Shown: positions 1 through 6,771, numbered from the stretch's first letter. The stretch: 10,561 nt of DNA from Bifidobacterium breve (GCA_943325435.2 CALPPK020000012.1:1-10561), one strand, 5' to 3'. The notes: generated by a model not told the origin, from the letters alone. Program-made: numbers and translations.

Positions 1-2
1 AA

Positions 3-146
3 CGTGGTCGTGCGTTCATTCAAGGCGTTATAGAGCGCGAGGGCTCAGCATTATTGCCATCACTGGTGTCGGCACCAGGAAATCTCCCTACACCTAGTGA
101 GATCGACGCGCCCGGGTTATGGCTCGCCCGCCTGGAAATCCAATAG
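3..146 (+). CDS. Possible 3' end of an unidentified protein gene
   Basis: An open frame enters from the left edge and runs 47 codons to a TAG at 144-146. The composition looks protein-like, with no low-complexity bias (for example residues reading PSLVSAPGNLPTPSEID). I do not recognise the family from this tail. If real, the gene converges on the MFS transporter gene and overlaps its 3' end by 53 bases. That is long for a convergent overlap, so either this frame or the very C-terminus of the transporter may be less certain than it appears. The other two plus-strand frames stop earlier, at about 33 and 96. An entry of this kind cannot be assigned a function without sequence to the left. Confidence 0.4.
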   Translation, partial: RGRAFIQGVIEREGSALLPSLVSAPGNLPTPSEIDAPGLWLARLEIQ

Positions 147-1329
147 ACGTTCCACGCATTCGCGCGTACATCACTGCTCCCGCAAGCCCGACCACACCGA
201 CTACGGCAAATCCCACCCATCCAGCGGGTGCAAATATTACGGGCACTAGTCCGCCAGCAACCCACGCCATTTGGTTCTGAGTCTCAAAGCGCGAGAAGGC
301 TCGGCCTCTGTTTGCATCTGGCGCACCACTTTGCACTGTTGCCTCAAATGCGAGTCGTCCAATTGCTGCAGCGGCGTTGACAACGGCTGCCAACAAAATT
401 CCGCCAGTAATGCGTCCGTACCATGCGGTACCAACGCCAACTATTCCCACAGAAACAAGAGCGAACAAAAGCATTGTCTCTACCCGCATTTTCTTTCGCA
501 AAGACGGGCCAGCAAAGTTTGCGCCAAGCGTCGCAAGCCCGGATAAACCGATAGCCAATCCGAACCATGCAGTGCCGGCTATTTCACGACGCAACCAGAA
601 GGCCAAGTGAAAGAACATGAATCCGACGATCCCACGCAAGACTCGCATTGCATTTGCTGCTGCTACAACGCTGTCAGAATGCAGTTCCTCTGTCTCTAAA
701 GCATCTGCTGGAGTTACAGCAACCACACTTTTTGGTAAGCGATTAGCATTCAGAGCTGCTGCAAGAAATGCAAGAACACCGAAGCCAAGAGCGGCTTGAG
801 AACTAAGCAACTGCAAAAGCCCAACTGGCACAACGACGACGAAGCCCGTAATGCCAGCTATCTGACCCAGTTTGCTGTTTGCTGTCACCAAACCATCAGG
901 ATCAGGAATCGTGGTTGGTACTAACGAAGATTTTGCAATCGAATATGTCTTTGCAAGAACAAGTGATGCAAACGCCAATGGAAAAAGGGCAAGCGAATCA
1001 AGTGATTGCATCATGCCTACCAGTACAACAGCGCGAAGGATGGCAACCATCAACACCACCATGCGTTGCCCACCGCGCATACGGTCAACGAGAGGGCCGA
1101 CAAACGGGGCCACAATGGCAAACGGCGCCATACTGACGGCAAGAAACAACATGACTTTGGTACGAGCCGCATCGGGGCTAATCGACAAAAAGAGCGAATC
1201 AGCTAGCGCTACAGTCATGGCCGTCTCGCCTGCCACCATGAGCGAATGAGTACGCGACAGCCTCTGAAAAGCAGTGACTGGCGGCAAGCCTCCGTTTTCT
1301 AGAGGTTCTGTTTTTCGCCGCGTGACCAC
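94..1329 (-). CDS. MFS family transporter, 411 aa
   Basis: This is an integral membrane protein of the major facilitator superfamily, of the roughly 400-residue, 12-helix type, substrate unknown. Hydrophobic segments run from about residue 32 to 390, with a charged central loop around 205-225 separating the two halves. The loop between helices 2 and 3 carries the family's motif A in the form GPLVDRMRGGQR (residues 78-89). A conserved-looking RGRAFSRFE stretch sits near residue 341. The start is a GTG with no obvious ribosome site; the next in-frame ATG is residue 31, but residues 20-40 look like part of the fold, so I keep the longer form. It begins only 9 bases after the regX3 stop, so it is probably the last gene of the phoU operon. 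Membership in the operon suggests, but does not show, a link to phosphate limitation. Drug or metabolite export is the usual role of this type. Confidence 0.85.
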   Translation of the reverse strand: MVTRRKTEPLENGGLPPVTAFQRLSRTHSLMVAGETAMTVALADSLFLSISPDAARTKVMLFLAVSMAPFAIVAPFVGPLVDRMRGGQRMVVLMVAILRAVVLVGMMQSLDSLALFPLAFASLVLAKTYSIAKSSLVPTTIPDPDGLVTANSKLGQIAGITGFVVVVPVGLLQLLSSQAALGFGVLAFLAAALNANRLPKSVVAVTPADALETEELHSDSVVAAANAMRVLRGIVGFMFFHLAFWLRREIAGTAWFGLAIGLSGLATLGANFAGPSLRKKMRVETMLLFALVSVGIVGVGTAWYGRITGGILLAAVVNAAAAIGRLAFEATVQSGAPDANRGRAFSRFETQNQMAWVAGGLVPVIFAPAGWVGFAVVGVVGLAGAVMYARMRGTSIGFPGGRAITRARRSH

Positions 1330-1338
1330 GCAGCGATA

Positions 1339-2064
1339 CTACGCCGTACGTTGTTTGTCGTACTTGTATCCGAGACCACGGATAGTGACAATGCGCGTGG
1401 GGTTAGCCGGATCATCTTCAATTTTTGAACGAAGACGCTTCACATGGACATCGAGAGTCTTCGTGTCGCCCACATAGTCACTGCCCCACACACGGTCAAT
1501 CAGAGTTTCGCGAGGCAATACTCGCCCTGCATTGGCGAGCAAAATATGAAGCAGTTCAAATTCCTTCAGTGGCAACGCTTGTGCTTCTCCGCGAATAATC
1601 ACTTCATGTTGATCAGGATCAAGTGCCACATCACCGACCTCGATAGACGCGCCTGAAAGTTCGCCGCCACGATCATTTGGCACGCGACGCATCACTGCGC
1701 GCATTCGTGCCGTTAACTCACGAAGACGGTATGGCTTCGTTACGTAATCATCTGCTCCGACTTCAAGACCAACAACCGTGTCAATCTCGGCACCCTTAGC
1801 AGTAACCATGATGATGGGGGTTGTGGTCTTCTTGCGTAATTGACGACACACATCAATTCCGGACATTTTTGGCAACATGACATCTAGCAAAACGAGATCT
1901 GGTTGAACAAGATCGAACATTTCAAGAGCCTGCAAACCATCACGCGCAACCTCCACGCGGAATCCTTCGCGCTTTAAACCGACTTGCAACGCCTCAATGA
2001 ATGACTCTTCATCTTCCACTACCAACACCGTTGGTATACCTGTTGCTGTCTTTGAGTTCACCAT
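1339..2064 (-). CDS. regX3: RegX3/PhoB-type response regulator, 241 aa
   Basis: This is an OmpR/PhoB-class DNA-binding response regulator and the likely partner of the kinase encoded just upstream. The receiver domain (about 11-125) has the acidic pocket E17-D18, the phospho-acceptor D61 in the LLDVMLP context, T88, and K110 followed by P111. The C-terminal winged helix (about 140-237) ends with the typical recognition-helix region TLDVHVKRLRSKIE and the GLGYKY wing. Length is normal for the family. The ATG at 2062-2064 is preceded by a strong GGGAGGG ribosome site at 2066-2072. The gene starts 16 bases after the kinase stop. In mycobacteria the SenX3-RegX3 pair controls the phosphate-starvation response; adjacency to phoU here supports the same role. 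The 11-base GTTCAC array upstream of phoU is a likely target, giving autoregulation. The symbol follows mycobacterial usage; phoB or phoP would be the equivalent names elsewhere. Confidence 0.93.
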   Translation of the reverse strand: MVNSKTATGIPTVLVVEDEESFIEALQVGLKREGFRVEVARDGLQALEMFDLVQPDLVLLDVMLPKMSGIDVCRQLRKKTTTPIIMVTAKGAEIDTVVGLEVGADDYVTKPYRLRELTARMRAVMRRVPNDRGGELSGASIEVGDVALDPDQHEVIIRGEAQALPLKEFELLHILLANAGRVLPRETLIDRVWGSDYVGDTKTLDVHVKRLRSKIEDDPANPTRIVTIRGLGYKYDKQRTA

Positions 2065-2080
2065 GCCCTCCCATAGTGAC

Positions 2081-3193
2081 TCATACTGACCTCAAAACAC
2101 GAGGTATCTGGAGAATAAACGTCGAACCTTCACCTTCCCGAGACCGTACGTTCACCTCCCCGCCATGATTGGTGGCCACATGGCGCACAATGGACAACCC
2201 GAGGCCTGTGCCGCCGGTGGCTCTGTTGCGGGCCCTATCGACCCGATAGAAGCGTTCAAAAATGCGGTCAATGCTGTCTGCAGGAATTCCGATACCCCTA
2301 TCTTCCACTTCCACCGTCACAGTGGTGTCGGTCGTCAGAACTCGAACATCAACCTGATGTGTCTGATCGCTGTACTTCACTGCGTTCTCCACCAGGTTTG
2401 CAATTGCCGACACCAACTGAAAGAAGTCACCAGAAACAATCGCGATTCCTTGTTCGGACGTAAGCAACAACGGAACGCCTTTGCGCATAGCGATAGGACT
2501 GACACGCTCAATAGCTTCAGCCGCTACATCTGCCATATCAATATCGGCCGTCAACATCTCACCGCCAAGTTCAATACGAGACAATTCAAGTAAGTCATCA
2601 ATAGTGCGTGACATACGTTGTGCTTCAATCACCATGCGACCCGTAAGACGCAGAACCAATTCATCGTCAGTTTCGCCTTCAATGGTCTCGGCCAATACCG
2701 ATATTGCACCAATCGGGGTTTTGAGTTCATGGCTGACGTTTGCAACAAAGTCCGTGCGTACTTGGTCAATACGCCACCTTTCGGTGACATCATCCATAAT
2801 CGCAATTGCTCCGCCGTCAGTCAGTGGAATTGCACGCACTTCAATCACTCGTTGCGGTGGCCCGGCTAATTGAATCTGCTCACGACTCTCAAGTCCGCGC
2901 AGTGCCAGCAACAGCAATCTCTCTGCGGCCGCTTCCACCAGCACATCGGCGTGGCGAGCACCTGCGATTGACATTGCAACGGTGTTACGAAAGCGCTCTT
3001 GACCATCTGGAAGAAGCACAACGACACCCATGGGAAGCGCATCGAGCAGCACTTTGATTTCTGCTTCTGAATCTGGCAACACTTCTTGTTCGGTGACAAT
3101 AGGTACCTGCGAAATCTGAGGTTTGCGAGTGCGGTCACGAATGAAAAAACCCGCAGTTATTCCACAAACAATGCCGACAATCAACCACCACAT
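2081..3193 (-). CDS. senX3: SenX3-type sensor histidine kinase, 370 aa
   Basis: This membrane-anchored sensor kinase phosphorylates the RegX3-like regulator. It has one N-terminal membrane segment (about 2-18), a basic stop-transfer stretch (RDRTRK), then a PAS-like sensing region (about 46-138). The dimerisation/H-box follows, with phospho-acceptor H155 in the sequence FVANVSHELKTP. The ATPase domain carries the N-box NLVENAVKYS (N266, N270), the G1 motif DRGIGIP (298-304), the F-box region FERFYRVDR (312-320) and the G2 motif GGTGLGLSIV (327-336). There is almost no extracytoplasmic loop, as in PhoR/SenX3 kinases that read phosphate status through PhoU and the Pst transporter rather than by binding a ligand outside. 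Mycobacterial SenX3 is about 40 residues longer; the difference lies at the N-terminus. The ATG follows the phoU stop by 21 bases; its ribosome site is weak, so coupling to phoU translation is possible. An upstream in-frame TAG rules out a much longer start. Confidence 0.92.
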   Translation of the reverse strand: MWWLIVGIVCGITAGFFIRDRTRKPQISQVPIVTEQEVLPDSEAEIKVLLDALPMGVVVLLPDGQERFRNTVAMSIAGARHADVLVEAAAERLLLLALRGLESREQIQLAGPPQRVIEVRAIPLTDGGAIAIMDDVTERWRIDQVRTDFVANVSHELKTPIGAISVLAETIEGETDDELVLRLTGRMVIEAQRMSRTIDDLLELSRIELGGEMLTADIDMADVAAEAIERVSPIAMRKGVPLLLTSEQGIAIVSGDFFQLVSAIANLVENAVKYSDQTHQVDVRVLTTDTTVTVEVEDRGIGIPADSIDRIFERFYRVDRARNRATGGTGLGLSIVRHVATNHGGEVNVRSREGEGSTFILQIPRVLRSV

Positions 3194-3214
3194 ATCAATG
3201 CCGAACTAGCGGAA

Positions 3215-3952
3215 TTAACTCTCTTTACTGGTGATGAAAGGAATTCCGTCGGTGTCATCGTCACCAGATTTTTGACGGAATCGTGCTGCACCTTTATGTT
3301 CAGGCAACCAGCCTGTTACCAAGTAGCGCACGCGCTCACCAATGTTGACCGCGTGGTCACCAATGCGCTCGTAGAAGCGGGCAACTACAGCTAGCTGAAT
3401 TGCAACTTGAAGGTCAATCGAGTTTTCTGAGTGGCTCTCAAGAATTGCCTGAACAAACTCACGCTGCAAACTGTCGAGATACGAGTCCATGTCGTCAATT
3501 GCTGCTGCTTTAGCTGCATCATTTTCTTCAAAAGACTCAAGAGCTGATTCCCACAACTGTTCAGCTTGCTCACCCATACGCGCAATCAAGCCGCGAAGAC
3601 GAGGGTCAAGGTCATGGCCATATATGCGGCGCGCAGCTTTACAAATGTTGACCGCAAGATCGGCAGAGCGTTCTATTTCTGCGATCATCTTTACAACAGA
3701 CACAACCTGGCGAAGGTCTCCGGCTACCGGAGCTTGTAACGCGAGGATCTGATAGCAACGTTCTTCTAGTTCCAACGAGAGAGAATCAATCTCATCGTCA
3801 AACTGAATCAAGGCATCAGCGCCTTCTAGATCACCATTGAGAATCACAGCTGTTGCACGAGGAATTGCCTCGATGACCGAGGCGGCCAAACGCACTAATT
3901 CAGTTCGGACGTCATCAAGTTGTTGGTGAAAACCTTTACGAAGTTCGTCCAT
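3215..3952 (-). CDS. phoU: Phosphate signalling regulator PhoU, 245 aa
   Basis: PhoU is a cytoplasmic all-helical adaptor that represses the phosphate-starvation kinase when phosphate is plentiful and restrains the Pst transporter. The protein shows the two-fold repeat of three-helix bundles expected of the family. The metal-binding-type acidic motifs are E94-R-S-A-D98 in the first repeat and E195-R-I-G-D-H200 in the second, each followed by the conserved A-V-N-I. The length is normal, with a polar acidic tail (about 215-245) of no known role. The ATG has a perfect AGGAGG four bases upstream. Its own promoter with a PHO-box array lies in the 106-base gap after ppk1, so this is the first gene of the phoU-senX3-regX3-MFS operon. 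No pst transporter genes are present in the window. Confidence 0.94.
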   Translation of the reverse strand: MDELRKGFHQQLDDVRTELVRLAASVIEAIPRATAVILNGDLEGADALIQFDDEIDSLSLELEERCYQILALQAPVAGDLRQVVSVVKMIAEIERSADLAVNICKAARRIYGHDLDPRLRGLIARMGEQAEQLWESALESFEENDAAKAAAIDDMDSYLDSLQREFVQAILESHSENSIDLQVAIQLAVVARFYERIGDHAVNIGERVRYLVTGWLPEHKGAARFRQKSGDDDTDGIPFITSKES

Positions 3953-3956
3953 GATT

Positions 3957-3962
3957 CCTCCT
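3957..3962 (-). promoter_or_regulatory. Ribosome binding site of phoU
   Basis: A perfect AGGAGG lies four bases before the phoU ATG. It is the strongest ribosome site in this block and fixes the start codon. Confidence 0.85.
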
Positions 3963-3972
3963 AAGAAAAAGA

Positions 3973-3978
3973 CTTATA
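3973..3978 (-). promoter_or_regulatory. Candidate -10 box of the phoU operon promoter
   Basis: TATAAG matches the vegetative TATAAT in five of six positions. At 17 bases upstream sits AGTTCC, which is a poor -35 but falls in register with the GTTCAC repeats. This is the expected layout of a promoter that needs an activator bound over the -35 region. The predicted transcript start is near 3966. Confidence 0.55.
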
Positions 3979-3995
3979 CGACTGTCACCACGGTA

Positions 3996-4045
3996 GGAAC
4001 TAACGCGTGAACAATAGTCTGTCATATTGTGAACGAAAAGTGAAC
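3996..4045 (-). promoter_or_regulatory. PHO-box array (11-base phased GTTCAC repeats)
   Basis: On the minus strand three exact GTTCAC hexamers begin at 4045, 4034 and 4012, that is at intervals of 11 and 22 bases. The empty 11-base slot (4018-4023) holds a degenerate GACAGA, and a further partial copy AGTTCC occupies 3996-4001. Known PHO boxes of Streptomyces PhoP and mycobacterial RegX3 sites are direct repeats of about 11 bases built on GTTCACC, so this is very probably the site where the RegX3-like regulator encoded downstream binds. Its 3' edge overlaps the -35 position, consistent with activation. It begins 13 bases after the ppk1 stop codon. Confidence 0.78.
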
Positions 4046-4058
4046 TTGTTCTCCCTAA

Positions 4059-6134
4059 TTACGGGGAAACAGCGCCATCAGGTACGCCCAGTTTCAACTG
4101 CGATTCCGAGTCCCTTTGATGGATTCGATACTGAGCATCATTAATTGGCACATAGTCAACAGGCCCGACACGACGCCAATTACCTTCGCGATTCATTTCG
4201 AATGCCACAACGTCGTCTGAAAGAAGAGTGGAAAAGACTTCTTCAATCCATGCACGATGTTTCGGGTGCTCAACTGGAATCAGAACTTCAACTCGCTTAT
4301 CAAGATTGCGCGGCATCAAGTCAGCTGAACCGATGTAATACACGGGCTCACTGTTTCGACCACCGTGTGCAAAGTGATACATCCGAGAATGTTCAAGGTA
4401 CCTACCCAGAACTGACCTAATTCGAACATTCTTCTCGTGGTCCGAACTTGGTCGCATGCAACAAACACCACGAACAATGAGATCAATACGGACACCGGCT
4501 TCACTTGCTTGATACAGCAGCTCAATCATTTCAGCATCAGCGAGACCATTGATTTTGATGACCATGTGGCCTTCTGAACCAAAGGTGATTTCATTCTTAA
4601 TGAGTTCAATCATCTTGTTGCGCAAATAACGAGGGGCCACGATGAGGCGCTTGTAATCATGATCACGACCAAAGCCAGTTAACGAATTAAACAGATGCGA
4701 AACATCATCACCAATGCTCTCATCGCATGTAAAGAGCCCGATGTCTTCGTATGTACGGGCAGTCTTTGAGTTGTAGTTACCAGTACCCACATGCACGTAT
4801 CGGCGTAGTCCGGATTCTTCTTGTCGCACAACCAAAACGCACTTGCAATGTGTCTTTAACCCGACAACGCCGTACACCACATGGACACCTGCACGTTCAA
4901 GTTCCTTAGCCCAGGTGACATTGACTGCTTCGTCGAATCGGGCAGTCAATTCAATAAGCGCTACAACTTGCTTTCCAAGTTCAGCAGCCTTGATAAGACT
5001 GCGCGCAATGGGCGAATCACCTGATGTGCGGTACAAAGTGATCTTGATTCCTTGCACACGAGGATCATTAGCGGCTTGCTCAAGAAACTCTTCAGTTGAT
5101 GAAGAAAAAGACTCATACGGGTGATGCACCAGAAGGTCGCGTTGACGTAACACACTGAACATTGACTGATCATTGCCATCTGCGGCAGCCAAACGACCAG
5201 CTGTTACTGAACGCCACGGCGTGTCCTTCAGTGTTGGCTCATCTAATCCGTGTAGTTCCCATAATGAAGACAAAGCAAGCGGGGCGGTATGAAAAGAAAC
5301 ATCAGTTCTCTCCAGATCAAGTTCTTCCAACAACATGTCAAGAACATCAGGGTTGATGTGATGGTCAACTTCAAGACGGACAGCTCGACCAAAACGTCGG
5401 CGGCGTAATTCCATCTCAACTGCGGCGAGCAAATCATCTGCATCTTCATCATCAAGCGTGAGGTCTGCGTTGCGGGTCACTCTGAATGCACTGACATGGA
5501 TGATATCCATTCCAACAAAAAGCTCTGAGATAAAAGCTGCGATTACATCTTCAATCAGCACATAACGACCTTCGGACATTTTGTGAAATCTCTTGAGGAA
5601 CGTAGGAATTTTCACTCGGGCAAAACGTTGCTCACCCGTGCTTGCGTCACGCACCAAGACACCAAGACTGATTGCCATGTTTGAGATGTACGGAAATGGG
5701 TGCGACGGGTCAACTGCTAGTGGCGTGAGCACTGGAAACAATTGACGCTCAAAGAACCTCTGCATACTTTCGCGCTCGTCTTGCGTGAGGTCTTCCCACC
5801 GACAAACAACTACCCCATGTTTTTCAAGCGAAGGAAATAGTTCGTTGAGAAGCAGGTTTTCATGTTCAGACACCAAGTAATCAACTCGATGTGCAATCTC
5901 GTTCAGCTGTCGAGTCGGTGACAGTCCATCTGAAGATGTTGTTTGAACACCTGCGGCAACTTGACCCTTCAGTGCAGCAACTCGCACCTGGTAAAACTCA
6001 TCAAGGTTTGAACAAAAGATGGCGCAAAATTTGATGCGCTCAAGCAATGGCACTGAGGTTTCGCGCGCAAGCGAAAGCACACGCTCATTGAAATCAAGCC
6101 AACTCAGTTCACGATTGCCAATGAGACGACTCAT
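4059..6134 (-). CDS. ppk1: Polyphosphate kinase 1, 691 aa
   Basis: PPK1 reversibly transfers the terminal phosphate of ATP onto a growing inorganic polyphosphate chain. All four family regions are present: the N-terminal helical domain beginning NRELSWLDFNERVL, the head domain, and two phospholipase-D-like catalytic domains. Numbering from the chosen start, the histidine that is phosphorylated is H429 (in GLKTHCK) and the second catalytic histidine is H582 (in YLEHSRMYHF). The HVGTGNYN motif with H448 keeps the 19-residue spacing from H429 known in the E. coli enzyme. Length is normal for the family. I place the start at the ATG at 6132-6134, where family similarity begins (MSRLIGNRELSW). A GTG at 6161 would add nine hydrophobic residues; neither start has a clear ribosome site. 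It lies upstream of phoU with its own 106-base gap, so it may be transcribed separately while sharing phosphate control. Confidence 0.95.
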   Translation of the reverse strand: MSRLIGNRELSWLDFNERVLSLARETSVPLLERIKFCAIFCSNLDEFYQVRVAALKGQVAAGVQTTSSDGLSPTRQLNEIAHRVDYLVSEHENLLLNELFPSLEKHGVVVCRWEDLTQDERESMQRFFERQLFPVLTPLAVDPSHPFPYISNMAISLGVLVRDASTGEQRFARVKIPTFLKRFHKMSEGRYVLIEDVIAAFISELFVGMDIIHVSAFRVTRNADLTLDDEDADDLLAAVEMELRRRRFGRAVRLEVDHHINPDVLDMLLEELDLERTDVSFHTAPLALSSLWELHGLDEPTLKDTPWRSVTAGRLAAADGNDQSMFSVLRQRDLLVHHPYESFSSSTEEFLEQAANDPRVQGIKITLYRTSGDSPIARSLIKAAELGKQVVALIELTARFDEAVNVTWAKELERAGVHVVYGVVGLKTHCKCVLVVRQEESGLRRYVHVGTGNYNSKTARTYEDIGLFTCDESIGDDVSHLFNSLTGFGRDHDYKRLIVAPRYLRNKMIELIKNEITFGSEGHMVIKINGLADAEMIELLYQASEAGVRIDLIVRGVCCMRPSSDHEKNVRIRSVLGRYLEHSRMYHFAHGGRNSEPVYYIGSADLMPRNLDKRVEVLIPVEHPKHRAWIEEVFSTLLSDDVVAFEMNREGNWRRVGPVDYVPINDAQYRIHQRDSESQLKLGVPDGAVSP

Positions 6135-6196
6135 GACAGATAAGGGTAGTGACAGGAGCACTGCACTAGTAGGCGGTGACTCATAGAGTTCGCCGT

Positions 6197-6227
6197 GTGT
6201 TTACCGTGCTGTGGTGTGAGTGTTACC
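6197..6227 (-). promoter_or_regulatory. Weak PHO-box-like repeat upstream of ppk1
   Basis: On the minus strand GGTAACAC (6220-6227) is followed 22 bases later by GGTAAACAC (6197-6205). The spacing equals two 11-base turns and the distance to the ppk1 ATG (about 62 bases) is similar to that of the GTTCAC array to phoU. The hexamers themselves depart from GTTCAC, so this is a tentative regulator site only. Confidence 0.25.
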
Positions 6228-6239
6228 CACGACTTCGAA

Positions 6240-6506
6240 TCAGAACTCGTAGTCAGGGTCACCCATATCCCATTCAATGGAAATGAGTTCACGCTCAGCA
6301 TCGCGAACAATGCGGGCCATGTTGCGGCGGAATTGTGGGTCATCACGAGGAAGCAATACAAGACGGGCAAGAACGCGCGAACGGAATTCATCGATGATTG
6401 TCTGATCGCCCCAGTCTGAGTAGACCTCCCAATGAGGAGACACCGCGCCGAGAAAGGCAATGCGGGCGTGGGCTTTCGGAGCCTGAGGAATCTGGATATC
6501 TGTCAT
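6240..6506 (-). CDS. Small protein of unknown function upstream of ppk1, 88 aa
   Basis: I do not recognise this family. The ATG at 6504-6506 is preceded by GGAGA at 6511-6515, a good ribosome site, so I prefer it to a TTG six codons further up. The protein has a proline-rich start (MTDIQIPQAPKAH), a possible beta segment RIAFLGAVSPHWEVYS, a long central helix rich in arginine, and an acidic aromatic C-terminus (ISIEWDMGDPDYEF). There is no membrane segment, signal peptide or cysteine, so it is probably cytoplasmic. It precedes ppk1 in the same direction with a 105-base gap. Co-transcription with ppk1 is possible but not shown. Good ribosome site, normal composition and the tidy position in the block make it a likely real gene. 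Confidence 0.75.
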   Translation of the reverse strand: MTDIQIPQAPKAHARIAFLGAVSPHWEVYSDWGDQTIIDEFRSRVLARLVLLPRDDPQFRRNMARIVRDAERELISIEWDMGDPDYEF

Positions 6507-6559
6507 GGTGTCTCCGGACTGCAATGCGTGCGTTGCGAGTATGAATCAATAGCGAACCT

Positions 6560-6605
6560 AAACAGCCTATCGGGGCACTTGCACGACGACTTCTGGCTGT
6601 TTTTT
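6560..6605 (+). terminator. Candidate plus-strand intrinsic terminator
   Basis: AAACAGCC (6560-6567) pairs with GGCTGTTT (6595-6602), and a run of six T bases (6600-6605) follows directly. The 27-base loop is large for a textbook terminator. No plus-strand gene ends before it, so if it works it would stop antisense or small-RNA transcription coming from the start region of the divergent minus-strand gene. Confidence 0.35.
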
Positions 6606-6636
6606 GCGTTTTTACGGGCCTTTTTACGGCCGCTCC

Positions 6637-6645
6637 TGTGGATAA
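6637..6645 (-). other. Single perfect DnaA-box sequence
   Basis: TGTGGATAA on the plus strand is TTATCCACA on the minus strand, the strict DnaA-box consensus. It is a lone copy in the 6507-6792 intergenic region; no cluster of boxes, AT-rich unwinding element or dnaA/dnaN gene is nearby, so it is not evidence of an origin. It could be a DnaA regulatory or titration site, or chance. Confidence 0.3.
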
Positions 6646-6652
6646 GTGACAT

Positions 6653-6673
6653 CTTTACCAAACCTTTACCAAA
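6653..6673 (+). repeat. Tandem CTTTACCAAA repeat with 11-base period
   Basis: CTTTACCAAA occurs at 6653-6662 and again at 6664-6673. The 11-base period and the TTTACC core recall PHO-box half-sites (GTTCACC), but the first bases differ and only two copies exist. It sits 120 bases before the first whiB gene, in the same orientation. A direct-repeat binding site for a response regulator is the natural reading; which regulator is unknown. Confidence 0.4.
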
Positions 6674-6714
6674 AATGCCGACACGCTGGCGCCCCCGTCT
6701 GCTTGACTGGTTTT

Positions 6715-6729
6715 GCGGGAACTTCCCGC
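6715..6729. promoter_or_regulatory. Perfect 15-base palindrome, possible operator
   Basis: GCGGGAA-C-TTCCCGC has exact seven-base arms around one central base. It lies 64 bases before the whiB ATG. There is no T-run after it, so it is more likely a dimeric repressor site than a terminator. I do not recognise the regulator. Confidence 0.45.
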
Positions 6730-6730
6730 C

Positions 6731-6745
6731 ATGACTCGGCGTCAT
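6731..6745. promoter_or_regulatory. Second inverted repeat beside the first, possible operator
   Basis: ATGAC-TCGGC-GTCAT has exact five-base arms spaced by five. It begins two bases after the GCGGGAA palindrome, on the upstream side of the likely whiB promoter. Short arms make it weaker evidence. Confidence 0.3.
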
Positions 6746-6765
6746 AAAGACACCGACCAAGAGCA

Positions 6766-6771
6766 TCTAAT
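6766..6771 (+). promoter_or_regulatory. Candidate -10 box of the first whiB gene
   Basis: TCTAAT matches TATAAT in five of six positions and would start transcription near 6778, giving a leader of about 15 bases. No good -35 is seen at the right distance, which would fit activator or alternative sigma use. A ribosome site GAGGA follows at 6783-6787. Confidence 0.35.

Noticed and set aside
872..1249. Plus-strand open frame of 125 codons inside the MFS gene
   Set aside because: It is fully antisense to a transporter with clear family motifs, its translation is low in recognisable structure, and it has no ribosome site; a shadow frame.
2165..2873. Plus-strand open frames of 142 and 130 codons inside the kinase gene
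   Set aside because: Both lie opposite well-defined kinase motifs and show histidine-, serine- and cysteine-rich shadow translations.
6609..6629. Repeated TTTTTACGG (6609-6617 and 6621-6629) as a regulator site
   Set aside because: Two short, T-rich copies at 12-base spacing with GGCC palindromes between; too low in complexity to separate from chance.
6637..6745. Replication origin suggested by the DnaA box and AT-rich stretches
   Set aside because: Only one consensus box, no cluster, and no dnaA, dnaN or partition genes nearby.
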